Source: Halieaceae bacterium UBA6060 (GTDB lineage: Bacteria > Pseudomonadota > Gammaproteobacteria > Pseudomonadales > Halieaceae). From it: DNA of 31,781 bases. The stretch covers positions 1-31,781 of the forward strand of contig DIYG01000138.1 in the NCBI GenBank assembly GCA_002428935.1, given 5' to 3'. Of this stretch, positions 7,285 through 15,116 are shown piece after piece. The notes beneath the pieces were generated by a model. That model had not been told where the DNA came from. It saw only the letters and a program-made list of their open reading frames with translations, and did no database searches. The position numbers were made by a program, and so were the translations under genes. Numbering within the stretch: the first letter of the stretch is position 1; each line of letters starts with the position of its first letter.

Positions 7285-8835
7285 CTAGGCCCAGCTCTTG
7301 TCGGCGTAGTGTTTGCGCAGTTCGCGCTTGAGTATCTTGCCATTGGGGTTGCGCGGCAACTCGCTGATGGCGATGCACTCCGCAAGGCGTTGCTGCTTCC
7401 CCAACTGGCCGTTGGCCCAGGTCAGCAGATCATTCATGGACAAGTTAGCATCGCGCGGCACCACCAGAGCCAGGGGTGTTTCTCCCCAACGCTCGCTGGG
7501 TACACCGATTACGGCCACGTCGTCCACGTGTTTGTGATTGACCAAAACGGCTTCGATATCCTGGGGATAAATGTTTTGCCCACCCGACAGGATCATGTCT
7601 TTCTTGCGATCAACGATGTACAGAAAACCCTGCTCATCAAGATGGCCAATATCTCCAGAGCGCAGCCAGACGGTGCCGGAGGCATCAAGGTACCGAGCGT
7701 CGGCATTAGCGTCCTCTCGGTGCCAGTAACCGGGCATGGTGATTCTGCCCCGGGAAACGATCTCACCGGCCTGACCACTCGCACAAGGCTGGTCATCGTC
7801 GTCGACGATCAGAATATCTGTGCCAATTAACGGTTTACCAACAGATGCCCAGCGCCCTTCGGCATCCTCTGGATCCAGGGTGGTAATGATTCCTTCGGTG
7901 AGACCGTAAAGCTCGATGATGCCGCAGGAAAACGTTGTAAAAATCCCGCGCTTCAAGCCTTCGTGCAGGGGCGAGCCACAGCTCATCATGGCGTGCATGC
8001 TCGACAGATCCCGGGGGTTGTCGGCGTGTGCATCCAGAACGCGCTGGAATTGTATGGGCACCATAGCCGTGTGGGTAATCCGTTCGCGCTCCACCGTATC
8101 GAGAAAACCCTCGGCGTCGAAACGGGGATGGATCACCAGGGTTCCACCGGCTAGCAAGGTGCAGAGCATGGCGACCCAGGAAATATTTGAGTACAGACCG
8201 ATGGTCATGAGCGTCCGCGCGGCGCCGTGGTAGCGCAGGGCGATGGATAAATCATAGGCCCAGTCCCGACGTCCGCGATGGGAATGGAGTATTCCCTTGG
8301 GCAAACCGGTGGTGCCAGAACTGTAAATAATATTGAGGGCGGAGCTTCCCGTCAGACCGGCGGAGGGCAAGGCCGTGGACTGTCCAGCACTGGTCTCATC
8401 GATCGTGATCCACCCCGGGGCGGGTTCGTCGCAGAGATACAGCAGACCAGCTGGCAACTGACTTCGCAGTGCTTCGAAACGCGCCCGGTATTCAGCGCTG
8501 ACCACCAAAACGCTAATCGCCGCGTCGGTCAACATAGCGATGATGGCATCATCGGAAACGGAGGTATTCAGAGGTACGGATACGGCGCCGGCGGCCATGG
8601 TGCCAAACAGCGTCGTGACCATTGGATAGCCGTTAGCCATGAATACGCCAACACGATCACCTGTCGTAACCCCAGCGGCTCGCAGACCGTGGGCGAAGCG
8701 ATGATTGTCGGCCACAAACTCGGCCCAGCTCCAACGGTGCTCTGCAAGCACCACGGCATCGCGGTCGCCACGCCACTTGGCGTGTAGGGACAAGATTTCA
8801 GGCAGCAGGGGAGCCGGCGAAGGGAATTCGCTCAT
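7285..8835 (-). CDS. Acyl-CoA synthetase (AMP-forming, class I adenylate-forming)
   Basis: A complete 516-residue ANL-superfamily ligase that activates a carboxylic acid to its CoA thioester through an acyl-adenylate. Core motifs: A3 YSSGTTGLPKG at 171-181, A5 YGLTEG at 310-315, A7 RSGDIG at 392-397, the hinge DRKKDMI at 409-415 and the C-terminal catalytic lysine Lys500 in PRNPNGK. The closest general type is medium/long-chain fatty-acid or aryl-acid CoA ligase. GAGGA precedes the ATG. The start codon is only 16 bases past a strong terminator for the receptor gene, so expression depends on read-through or an unseen promoter. A carboxylic-acid substrate for the uptake system follows by inference. 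Confidence 0.94.
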   Translation of the reverse strand: MSEFPSPAPLLPEILSLHAKWRGDRDAVVLAEHRWSWAEFVADNHRFAHGLRAAGVTTGDRVGVFMANGYPMVTTLFGTMAAGAVSVPLNTSVSDDAIIAMLTDAAISVLVVSAEYRARFEALRSQLPAGLLYLCDEPAPGWITIDETSAGQSTALPSAGLTGSSALNIIYSSGTTGLPKGILHSHRGRRDWAYDLSIALRYHGAARTLMTIGLYSNISWVAMLCTLLAGGTLVIHPRFDAEGFLDTVERERITHTAMVPIQFQRVLDAHADNPRDLSSMHAMMSCGSPLHEGLKRGIFTTFSCGIIELYGLTEGIITTLDPEDAEGRWASVGKPLIGTDILIVDDDDQPCASGQAGEIVSRGRITMPGYWHREDANADARYLDASGTVWLRSGDIGHLDEQGFLYIVDRKKDMILSGGQNIYPQDIEAVLVNHKHVDDVAVIGVPSERWGETPLALVVPRDANLSMNDLLTWANGQLGKQQRLAECIAISELPRNPNGKILKRELRKHYADKSWA

Positions 8836-8851
8836 GCTTGAATCCTCGGTG

Positions 8852-8889
8852 AAAAAAGGCCTGCGCCGCCGACCAGCGGCGACGCAGGC
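8852..8889 (-). terminator. Rho-independent terminator after the TonB receptor gene
   Basis: On the minus strand a 13-base-pair stem (one G-T pair) with a five-base loop, 8889 to 8859, is followed at once by six T residues (8857-8852). It lies between the receptor stop and the acyl-CoA synthetase start, so it can end or attenuate receptor transcription. Confidence 0.9.
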
Positions 8890-8895
8890 AAACGC

Positions 8896-11187
8896 TTACT
8901 GGAAGCGGTATTCGACCGTGGCAAAGACCGTGAGGGGAGGACCAAAGAACACGGTGGTGTTGTTTTCCAATCCCAGCGCCGACGGACAGTCCTGGAATCC
9001 GAAGCAGTAACCCGCCGTGGCGTACTCTTCATCGGCGAGGTTCTTGCCGTGGAGACCAACAAGCCAGGTATCGGAATCACTCGTCCATACAACGCTGGCA
9101 TTCCACAGGCCATAGGCATCCTGATCGATGTCCGGCGAGGCGATTTCGAATTGCTGAATATCGCCCTTGTAGGAGTAGTTGGTGGTCAACAACAGATCAC
9201 CACCAAAGGCATCCATGTTGTAATTCAGGGCCACGAAAAACATCTCTTCCGGCGTATTCTGAATCTCGCGATCATCAGAGACATCTACACCGCCGACGAT
9301 GTACTCATCGAAACCCGTGTCGAGGAAGCTGGCGGAGTACTGGAGGGACAAGGCCTCCGTTATCAGCAGGCTACCCTCGATCTCAATACCGGAGATAGTT
9401 GCCTCAGCAGCATTGGTTACGGTGCCGACAAATGAGTCGTTAACGCCATCGCCATCGCTATCGACGCCGACAGAGCCGGGAATCTGTACGTCCTGGTAGT
9501 CGCTGTAGAACAACGCCACGTTGGTGACCGCCCGCCCATCCAGATAGGTGGCCTTAAAACCCAACTCCCAGGAATCAAGCTGCTCGTCGTCGTAACCCTC
9601 TTCCACCGCCGGGGTAACAAAATTAGCCCCGCGGGGATCAAAGCCGCCGGCCTTCCAGCCTTCGCTGTAGCCACCGTAAATAAGCATATCTTCGTTGAGC
9701 GCGTAGCTCAGGTTCACGCGAGGAGAGAAGTCGTAAAACGTGCGATCCGCTTCGTAGTCAGAGGTTACGGCAAGCTCAATCGCATCCTCGACGCCGAAGA
9801 AGGGAGAGCCAACACCGAGGTAGTTGGCACGGAATACATCGGCCGTGCGCTCATCCTCGGTGTAACGACCGCCGACGGACAGGGACAGACGATCCGTAAG
9901 TTCGTAAGTCAAATCTCCAAACACGGACCATGCTTCCGTCTCGATCACGCCGCCGGTGTAAGCCGTCAGACCGCCGGGGATAATCGTACCCAGGACCACA
10001 TCGAAATCATTAGCCGCTTCAGAATCGAGGTAGTAGTAACCCAAAACCAAATTCCAACGATCAGCGTTGTACAGCAGCTGGAACTCCTGGCTGAACTGTT
10101 CGTTGTCGTAGATCACCGGGGCATCGAAGTCCGGTGTTGGAAGGCTGTCGAAGTCAATTACGGACTCCGTGTAGTCCTCGCGACCAGCGGTGATGGAGCG
10201 CAGGGTCATTTGATCCGTCAGGTTCCAGTCGACGGAGACCATCCAACCTTCGGACTCGACCTGGTTATTGCCGTTGATACCGGCGGTGGTATCCAACACG
10301 CTGGCGCCGGCGTTAGTGTCAAACACGTCGCTCGGTGAAGGAATGCCGCTCAGCGCACCCGGGAAGGGACGCCAGCCCGCCACCGCCGATGATTGATCGT
10401 CGGTCTCGTCGTAGGCGACGCGAATCAGGATGTCATCGGTGGGCTCCCACTCGGCGGAAACGCGGAAGCCAACGATGTCTTTGTCGTATTGCTCACCACC
10501 GGTAAACAGGTTGTCACCAAAGCCGTCGCGCTGGAAAGAACCAATGGTGGCTCCCAGTCGGAACCCATCGGTAACTGCACCAGAGACCGTACCCACGAGA
10601 TCCGTTTGGCCGTAGTTACCCAGGCTACCGCGCAGGCGCACATTGAGATCGTCAGACAAGCGGCGGGTTACATACTTGAGCGCGCCGCCCACGGCGTTTC
10701 GACCGTACAGCGTTCCCTGGGGGCCGCGTAACACCTCGATGCGCTCCACGTCGTAGATATCCAGCAGAGCGCCCTGGGGACGAGCCAGATAGACGTCGTC
10801 CAGATAGATCGCCACGCCCTGCTCAAAGCCTGCCAGAGGATCCTGCTGACCCACGCCGCGGATAAACGCCGTAAGCGTGGTGTTGGTGGCTCGCGAGGGC
10901 TCCAAGGTCACACTGGGTACGGACTGGGCGATTTCCGTTAGGTCCTGGGCACCGCGCAACGTCAGCTCATCCCCACTCAGGGCAGAAACCGCGATGGGTA
11001 CATCCTGAAGACTCTCCGCACGGCGCCGCGCGGTAACAGTGACTTCCTCCAGAACCAGCGAGCCACCCTCTTCGGACTGAGCCGAAACCATGGGCACCAC
11101 GGAAACCGAGGCCATGAGGGCGGCTGCCGTGGAGGCATTGCGAACGGCCGTGGCCAGGGGATTGCGTACGGGAGATCTATACAACAT
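8896..11187 (-). CDS. TonB-dependent outer-membrane receptor
   Basis: A 763-residue TonB-dependent receptor: signal peptide ending near MVSAQ, TonB box LEEVTVTARRR (46-56), plug domain to about 180, then a beta-barrel with the family's C-terminal strand (VEYRF, followed by one extra Gln). Such receptors import large or scarce substrates across the outer membrane using the proton motive force. The ATG at 11187 is preferred because AGGTG lies six bases upstream; a GTG at 11196 is the alternative. Near 576-584 an extracellular-loop sequence DSDGDGVND matches the DxDxDGxxD calcium loop. Two close cysteines (728, 734) may form a disulfide. The promoter has two TetR-type operators, and a strong terminator follows. 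The substrate is not an obvious siderophore or B12; co-control with a symporter and acyl-CoA synthetase points to an organic acid. Confidence 0.93.
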   Translation of the reverse strand: MLYRSPVRNPLATAVRNASTAAALMASVSVVPMVSAQSEEGGSLVLEEVTVTARRRAESLQDVPIAVSALSGDELTLRGAQDLTEIAQSVPSVTLEPSRATNTTLTAFIRGVGQQDPLAGFEQGVAIYLDDVYLARPQGALLDIYDVERIEVLRGPQGTLYGRNAVGGALKYVTRRLSDDLNVRLRGSLGNYGQTDLVGTVSGAVTDGFRLGATIGSFQRDGFGDNLFTGGEQYDKDIVGFRVSAEWEPTDDILIRVAYDETDDQSSAVAGWRPFPGALSGIPSPSDVFDTNAGASVLDTTAGINGNNQVESEGWMVSVDWNLTDQMTLRSITAGREDYTESVIDFDSLPTPDFDAPVIYDNEQFSQEFQLLYNADRWNLVLGYYYLDSEAANDFDVVLGTIIPGGLTAYTGGVIETEAWSVFGDLTYELTDRLSLSVGGRYTEDERTADVFRANYLGVGSPFFGVEDAIELAVTSDYEADRTFYDFSPRVNLSYALNEDMLIYGGYSEGWKAGGFDPRGANFVTPAVEEGYDDEQLDSWELGFKATYLDGRAVTNVALFYSDYQDVQIPGSVGVDSDGDGVNDSFVGTVTNAAEATISGIEIEGSLLITEALSLQYSASFLDTGFDEYIVGGVDVSDDREIQNTPEEMFFVALNYNMDAFGGDLLLTTNYSYKGDIQQFEIASPDIDQDAYGLWNASVVWTSDSDTWLVGLHGKNLADEEYATAGYCFGFQDCPSALGLENNTTVFFGPPLTVFATVEYRFQ

Positions 11188-11263
11188 GGCGGACACCTGT
11201 AGATGTTATGAATTATGGAGCGCCGTGTGTCGCGGCGCGGCAGCAACACTGCCGAACAAGAAG

Positions 11264-11279
11264 TTCAACAAGCGTTGAA
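11264..11279. promoter_or_regulatory. Operator O1, TTCAAC-N4-GTTGAA
   Basis: The perfect palindrome TTCAACAAGCGTTGAA covers the predicted transcription start of the receptor gene. It is base-for-base identical to the copy at 12837-12852 next to the TetR gene. Binding by that regulator is inferred from position and repetition. Confidence 0.8.
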
Positions 11280-11286
11280 TGTCCGC

Positions 11287-11315
11287 AGCGTATTCAACGA
11301 TTGTTGAACTGTCAA
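11287..11315 (-). promoter_or_regulatory. Promoter of the TonB receptor gene with operator O2 in its spacer
   Basis: Read on the minus strand, a consensus -35 TTGACA (11315-11310) is followed by a 17-base spacer and a weak -10 TACGCT (11292-11287). The spacer contains operator O2, TTCAACAATCGTTGAA on the minus strand, at 11308-11293. A bound repressor would occlude RNA polymerase. The start should fall near 11280, giving a leader of roughly 90 bases. Confidence 0.75.
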
Positions 11316-11360
11316 GACGTGAATATTACCGAGGGCCTGCCGCTCTACGATTCGGTGAAC

Positions 11361-12803
11361 CTAGGCCGCGCCGTGGACCTGCGCCTGCCCTCGGGTCAGC
11401 CAAAGACCAAGCGTGCCAAAGGCCAGGGAGGCGAAAATCCCATAGGTGGCGGAAATCGCAGGGTTTGCGACCCCCATGGCCAGATTGAAAAAAAGGTGCA
11501 ATCCCAGACCGATGGCCGCCGACCCCATAACCACCCAGAGTGGTATGTGGCGGCGCACCAACACGCCAAAGAGCACTGGCACCAAAGACGCCGCCGCAAG
11601 GCCATAGACACCTTTTTGTGCAAAAAGACCGATTAGAGGCGGTGGGTTCCAGGCCAGGAGAACCCCGACCACACCCACGGCAATCAGCACCCATCGCGAC
11701 AGGGTCAAACCATCATAAGCATCCCCCGCCAGAGGCTTCACAATGTCATTCACAACCATGGCGGAGAGAGCCACAAGGATCCCATCCAGGGTGCTCATAC
11801 CCGCCGCCAGCAGGGTGATGAAAATGAACACCAGCACGTACTCACCCCAGACGGAGCTGCCAAACTCATGGAGGAGGTATTCCCGGACCACCGTATCCTG
11901 GGCATCGATCTCCAAACCTGCCAGACGGGCGTAGAACCCGATCATCAGCATCAGGGTAAACACCGTGCCCACCACCACCGTGGTGCCAATGAACTTGGCA
12001 ATATCCCGCTCGCTGCGCAGATAAAGCACCTTGGTCAAGATATGCGGCTGAAGCATCAGGGCAAAAGTGATAACGAAGCCACTGACAAATACGGAGAAAA
12101 AACTGAAATATAGATTGCTCTCGGCGTTAAACGCCGAGGCGTACTCCGTTCCCACGGCCTGAAGAGAGGCCATGGGGTCACCGGCAAAGTATTTGAAGCC
12201 CTGGGCAAACAGCAGCACGGTGACCCCAAGCATCATCACACCCTGGAGCGTATTGGTATAGGCGTGGGCATAGGTGCCACCCATAAGCACATAGGAAAAG
12301 ACGAACAGCAGCACCAATACCAGGGCAGTTTTCTGTTCGACGGGAAACAGACCGGTGACCAGGAGGCTGCACCCCACCAGGATCAAAACCACGAAGGTGA
12401 TGGACAGCAAATTGATAAAGGCGAAAAACAGGCTAAAACCCCGGTGGTTGTAACGGTAGTAGATCCACTGCGGTATGGTCAGGGCCTGATGGGTCTCCCC
12501 GAGACGGAGGAAACCGCGCGTCAGAGTGATGAAAGCTGTCAAAATACCCAGGGAGCCGGCGAGGCCAAAATGTAGATAAGCGGCGAGACCGTGTTGATAG
12601 ACAAACCCGGGATTGATGACGAAGGTCGCCGTCGAGGCGATGGACGCCGCAAGGGTTATCCCCACCACGTAAGGACTCATATCCTTGTTACCGATGGAGA
12701 AACCTTCGACGCTGCTCGTACGCCGCATACCGATGAAGGACAACCAGTAAACCAAAAGCGCGTAACCGAAGGTCAGCGCATACTTAAAGAATTCGGCAGA
12801 CAC
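11361..12803 (-). CDS. Sodium:solute symporter (SSS/SLC5 family)
   Basis: A 480-residue inner-membrane protein with about 13 hydrophobic segments and no signal peptide. SSS signatures include the TM2 region ASIASTATFVINPGF and the LLAAGMSTLDGILVALSAM stretch around TM9, which lines the Na+ site in this family. It should couple Na+ entry to uptake of a small solute such as an organic acid; the solute is unknown. The start is GTG at 12803. Its promoter and the regulator's upstream region share one operator. Gene order suggests the receptor brings the compound into the periplasm and this symporter carries it into the cell (inference). Confidence 0.92.
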   Translation of the reverse strand: MSAEFFKYALTFGYALLVYWLSFIGMRRTSSVEGFSIGNKDMSPYVVGITLAASIASTATFVINPGFVYQHGLAAYLHFGLAGSLGILTAFITLTRGFLRLGETHQALTIPQWIYYRYNHRGFSLFFAFINLLSITFVVLILVGCSLLVTGLFPVEQKTALVLVLLFVFSYVLMGGTYAHAYTNTLQGVMMLGVTVLLFAQGFKYFAGDPMASLQAVGTEYASAFNAESNLYFSFFSVFVSGFVITFALMLQPHILTKVLYLRSERDIAKFIGTTVVVGTVFTLMLMIGFYARLAGLEIDAQDTVVREYLLHEFGSSVWGEYVLVFIFITLLAAGMSTLDGILVALSAMVVNDIVKPLAGDAYDGLTLSRWVLIAVGVVGVLLAWNPPPLIGLFAQKGVYGLAAASLVPVLFGVLVRRHIPLWVVMGSAAIGLGLHLFFNLAMGVANPAISATYGIFASLAFGTLGLWLTRGQAQVHGAA

Positions 12804-12830
12804 TATTGTTATTTCCCGTACCTTTCTGCC

Positions 12831-12859
12831 AGACTATTCAACAAGCGTTGAATAATCAA
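12831..12859 (-). promoter_or_regulatory. Promoter of the symporter gene with operator O3
   Basis: On the minus strand a -35-like TTGATT (12859-12854), a 17-base spacer and a -10-like TAGTCT (12836-12831) can be read. The spacer is filled by the perfect palindrome TTCAACGCTTGTTGAA (12852-12837). The layout matches the receptor promoter exactly. The predicted start near 12824 leaves a leader of about 20 bases. The same operator lies 38 bases before the divergent tetR ATG, so autoregulation is likely. Confidence 0.75.
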
Positions 12860-12890
12860 TAGGAAAACGCAGCGCGACGAGGTAACGCCT

Positions 12891-13541
12891 ATGGCCGAAA
12901 AAAATCCGATCCCCAAACGCGAGCGCATCCTGGACTCGGCGGAAGCCCTGTTTGCGGAACACGGCTATGACGGTGTAACCCTGCGCCAGATCGCCAAAGG
13001 TGCCGGCGTCGACGTTGCCCTGGCGAACTATCACTTCGGTAAAAAGCTGGATCTGTTCCAGGCCGTGTTTGAACGACGCGCCGCGCATCTCAACGAGTCT
13101 CGCATCGAAGCCCTCCATGCCTGCCAGGCCAAAGCGGGGAAGAAGGGTCCGAGTGTGGAACAAATTATCGAAGCTTTTCTGCGCCCCCTGGAGTTAGCCC
13201 AGGAAACGGGCGATGACGGGTGGCGGCATTACCTGGCACTCATTGCGTACATCAACAATAGCCCTTACTGGGGTCCCCGGATGATGTCGCAGCTCTTTGA
13301 TGAGTTAGTCCAGGAATTTATCAGCGCCCTGAAGAAAGCCCTGCCCAAGGCCCGCGATGAAGATATCTACTGGTGCTACCACAACCTCTCCGGTGCTTTG
13401 ACTCTAACCCTGGCCAACACCGGACGTATCGACAAATTGTCCCGCGGCAAATGCAGCAGTGATGACTTCCAGGCTGCCTACGATCACATGATTCCCTTTA
13501 CCGCTGCGGGGTTTCGCAAGGTGTGTGCAAGCCGAAGCTGA
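12891..13541 (+). CDS. TetR-family regulator (PsrA-like C-terminal domain)
   Basis: A 216-residue TetR-family repressor. The DNA-binding domain occupies about 10-56 with helix-turn-helix LRQIAKGAGVDVALANYHFG (31-50). The C-terminal half, ending PFTAAGFRKV, resembles regulators of the PsrA type, which sense acyl compounds in pseudomonads; the ligand here is unknown. GAGG lies eight bases before the ATG. Its upstream region contains the palindrome TTCAACAAGCGTTGAA, found twice more at the receptor promoter. The simplest model is repression of receptor, symporter and itself, relieved by the imported compound or its CoA thioester. The PsrA resemblance is by eye. Confidence 0.92.
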   Translation: MAEKNPIPKRERILDSAEALFAEHGYDGVTLRQIAKGAGVDVALANYHFGKKLDLFQAVFERRAAHLNESRIEALHACQAKAGKKGPSVEQIIEAFLRPLELAQETGDDGWRHYLALIAYINNSPYWGPRMMSQLFDELVQEFISALKKALPKARDEDIYWCYHNLSGALTLTLANTGRIDKLSRGKCSSDDFQAAYDHMIPFTAAGFRKVCASRS

Positions 13542-13585
13542 AGATCATCAGCGTGGTCAATAGTTAGCGCCTTAGGCAATTGTCG

Positions 13586-13605
13586 CGGCCCGATTCCACG
13601 GGTCG
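13586..13605 (+). terminator. Possible terminator hairpin after the tetR gene
   Basis: CGGCCCG and CGGGTCG form a seven-pair stem (one G-T pair) with a six-base loop, 45 bases past the tetR stop. No proper T-tract follows, so any termination would be weak. Confidence 0.3.
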
Positions 13606-13800
13606 TTCATCGCAGATTTCTTTCAACTCGTCGTAAATCCCGGGAATAGCTGAACCGCCTGAGCCGTTGTTTAGGTCGAAAGGCGCTGCCGTTCCCAAGC
13701 GCGCACAGCCCTATATCGGAAACACTGCGCGTATTTGGAGTGTCTCCATCGTTGTGCCGCGAGAACCTAACTCTAACAACAGAACCCAGGAGTAATCACC

Positions 13801-14454
13801 GTGGCACTACGCATCAACGATCCCATACCGAATCTGGAAGTGAGCACCGATCTGGGGAGCTCAAACCTCCACGACCTCCTCGGCGACGGCTGGGCAATAT
13901 TGTTCAGCCATCCCAAGGACTTCACCCCCGTATGCACCACGGAGTTCAGCAGTGTGGCGGCCCTGGCCGACGAATGGGATAAACGCAACACGCGAGTTAT
14001 CGGCCTGTCCGTAGACAGCGCGGACGAACATCGAGCCTGGAAAAAGGATATCGAGGCCTACGGCGGTGTTCCGGCGGTATTCCCCATCATCGCTGACGAT
14101 ACCCTGGCCGTGGCCAAAGCCTTTGACATGCTGCCGGCGGAAGCTTATCTACCCGCCGACCGGGTTCCCGCCGATACGGCAACGGTGCGCTCCGTGTTTA
14201 TCATCAGTCCGCAGAAAACTCTGGCCCTATCCATGACCTACCCCATGACCGTCGGCCGAAACTTCGCCGAGGTCTTACGGGCCCTGGACGCCCTGCAACT
14301 CACGGCAGAGCACCCCGTAGCGACCCCGGCGAACTGGTCCGAAGGGGAAGAAGTCGTCGTCGCCCTCAGCGTGAGCGATAAGGACGCGGTAAATCAGTTC
14401 GGAGTATTTGACGCCCGGCTGCCGTATCTGCGGATGGTTGAGCCACCGAAGTAG
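13801..14454 (+). CDS. 1-Cys peroxiredoxin (Prx6 type)
   Basis: A 217-residue peroxiredoxin with the Prx6 motif HPKDFTPVCTTE. The peroxidatic Cys45 is the only cysteine in the protein, so resolution must use an external thiol. Thr42 and the arginine in TVRSVF complete the active site. The long C-terminal domain (about 160-217) is the dimerisation domain of Prx6/AhpC2-like enzymes. It reduces H2O2 and alkyl hydroperoxides in the cytosol. The start is GTG with AGGAG nine bases upstream. The 259-base gap before it holds the tetR hairpin and no clear sigma-70 or OxyR site. A perfect GC-rich hairpin follows the stop. Confidence 0.95.
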   Translation: MALRINDPIPNLEVSTDLGSSNLHDLLGDGWAILFSHPKDFTPVCTTEFSSVAALADEWDKRNTRVIGLSVDSADEHRAWKKDIEAYGGVPAVFPIIADDTLAVAKAFDMLPAEAYLPADRVPADTATVRSVFIISPQKTLALSMTYPMTVGRNFAEVLRALDALQLTAEHPVATPANWSEGEEVVVALSVSDKDAVNQFGVFDARLPYLRMVEPPK

Positions 14455-14460
14455 ATCGAA

Positions 14461-14485
14461 GCCTCAGGGGGAGTTCCCCTGAGGC
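14461..14485 (+). terminator. Hairpin downstream of the peroxiredoxin gene
   Basis: GCCTCAGGGG and CCCCTGAGGC form a perfect ten-pair stem with a five-base loop starting six bases after the stop. A-rich rather than T-rich sequence follows on this strand, so it may protect the 3' end or act as a weak terminator. Confidence 0.55.
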
Positions 14486-14567
14486 ATCTAAAAACAAAAA
14501 CCACGGGGCACCGGCAAATTGACTTCCAGGCCGGTGACAGGGGCACTGCACCGCAAAAACCCCAAAC

Positions 14568-15116
14568 ATGGATGTAGAAGTGAACGATGTACTCAGCTTT
14601 ACCGATGGTCGCCTGCGGCCGGCCCGGAGGGAGGACACAACCGCCCTCCGAGCCTTCTTGCACCAGCCAGACGTGCGTCGCTTTCTGTGTGACGACGAGA
14701 AAGTTTCCACCGAGTTTGTAGAAGACTTGCTCACCCAAAGCAGGGACGGCGAACAACGGGGTCTGGGGCTTTGGGTCGTGGATCATGACAAGCAAGCCTT
14801 TGCCGGACTCATCGGTCTCCAGGGACTGGACCAATCGTCGGAGAAGGCACCGCAAGCGGCGGACGCTATCGAGGTCATCGTCGCGGTAGGTCCTCGCTGG
14901 ACCGGTCGGGGTCTGGCCAGCACCGCGCTCAAGGCAGTGCTACGTCATGCCCGGAATCGATGGGGATTTGCGCGAGTGCTAGCCCGGGTGGACGAACCCA
15001 ACGAAGCCTCCCACCGCTTGTTTGAGCGCCTGGGATTCACTCGAGGGGACACGGTGGCCGGGCCGATCTACCCCCTCGTGACTTATGAGTTGTCATTGGA
15101 AACTGCCGATGTGTAA
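14568..15116 (+). CDS. GNAT-family N-acetyltransferase
   Basis: A 182-residue acetyltransferase of the RimJ/RimL-like GNAT group. The acetyl-CoA loop is RWTGRGLAS (110-118) and motif B is VDEPNEASHRLFERLGF (141-157), the usual NxxSxxLxExxGF pattern. Members acetylate amino groups of proteins, antibiotics or small metabolites; the acceptor is unknown. The ATG at 14568 lacks a strong Shine-Dalgarno sequence, so a slightly later start is possible. Its last codons overlap the start of the following exported protein, which suggests an operon. Confidence 0.9.
   Translation: MDVEVNDVLSFTDGRLRPARREDTTALRAFLHQPDVRRFLCDDEKVSTEFVEDLLTQSRDGEQRGLGLWVVDHDKQAFAGLIGLQGLDQSSEKAPQAADAIEVIVAVGPRWTGRGLASTALKAVLRHARNRWGFARVLARVDEPNEASHRLFERLGFTRGDTVAGPIYPLVTYELSLETADV

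Noticed and set aside
7273..7830. 185-codon frame opposite the first acyl-CoA synthetase
   Set aside because: It lies wholly within the complete ligase gene and shows no signal or domain.
13542..13800. OxyR-type site before the peroxiredoxin gene
   Set aside because: No ATAG-N7-CTAT pattern in the right spacing could be found; the -10-like TATATC lacks a partner -35.
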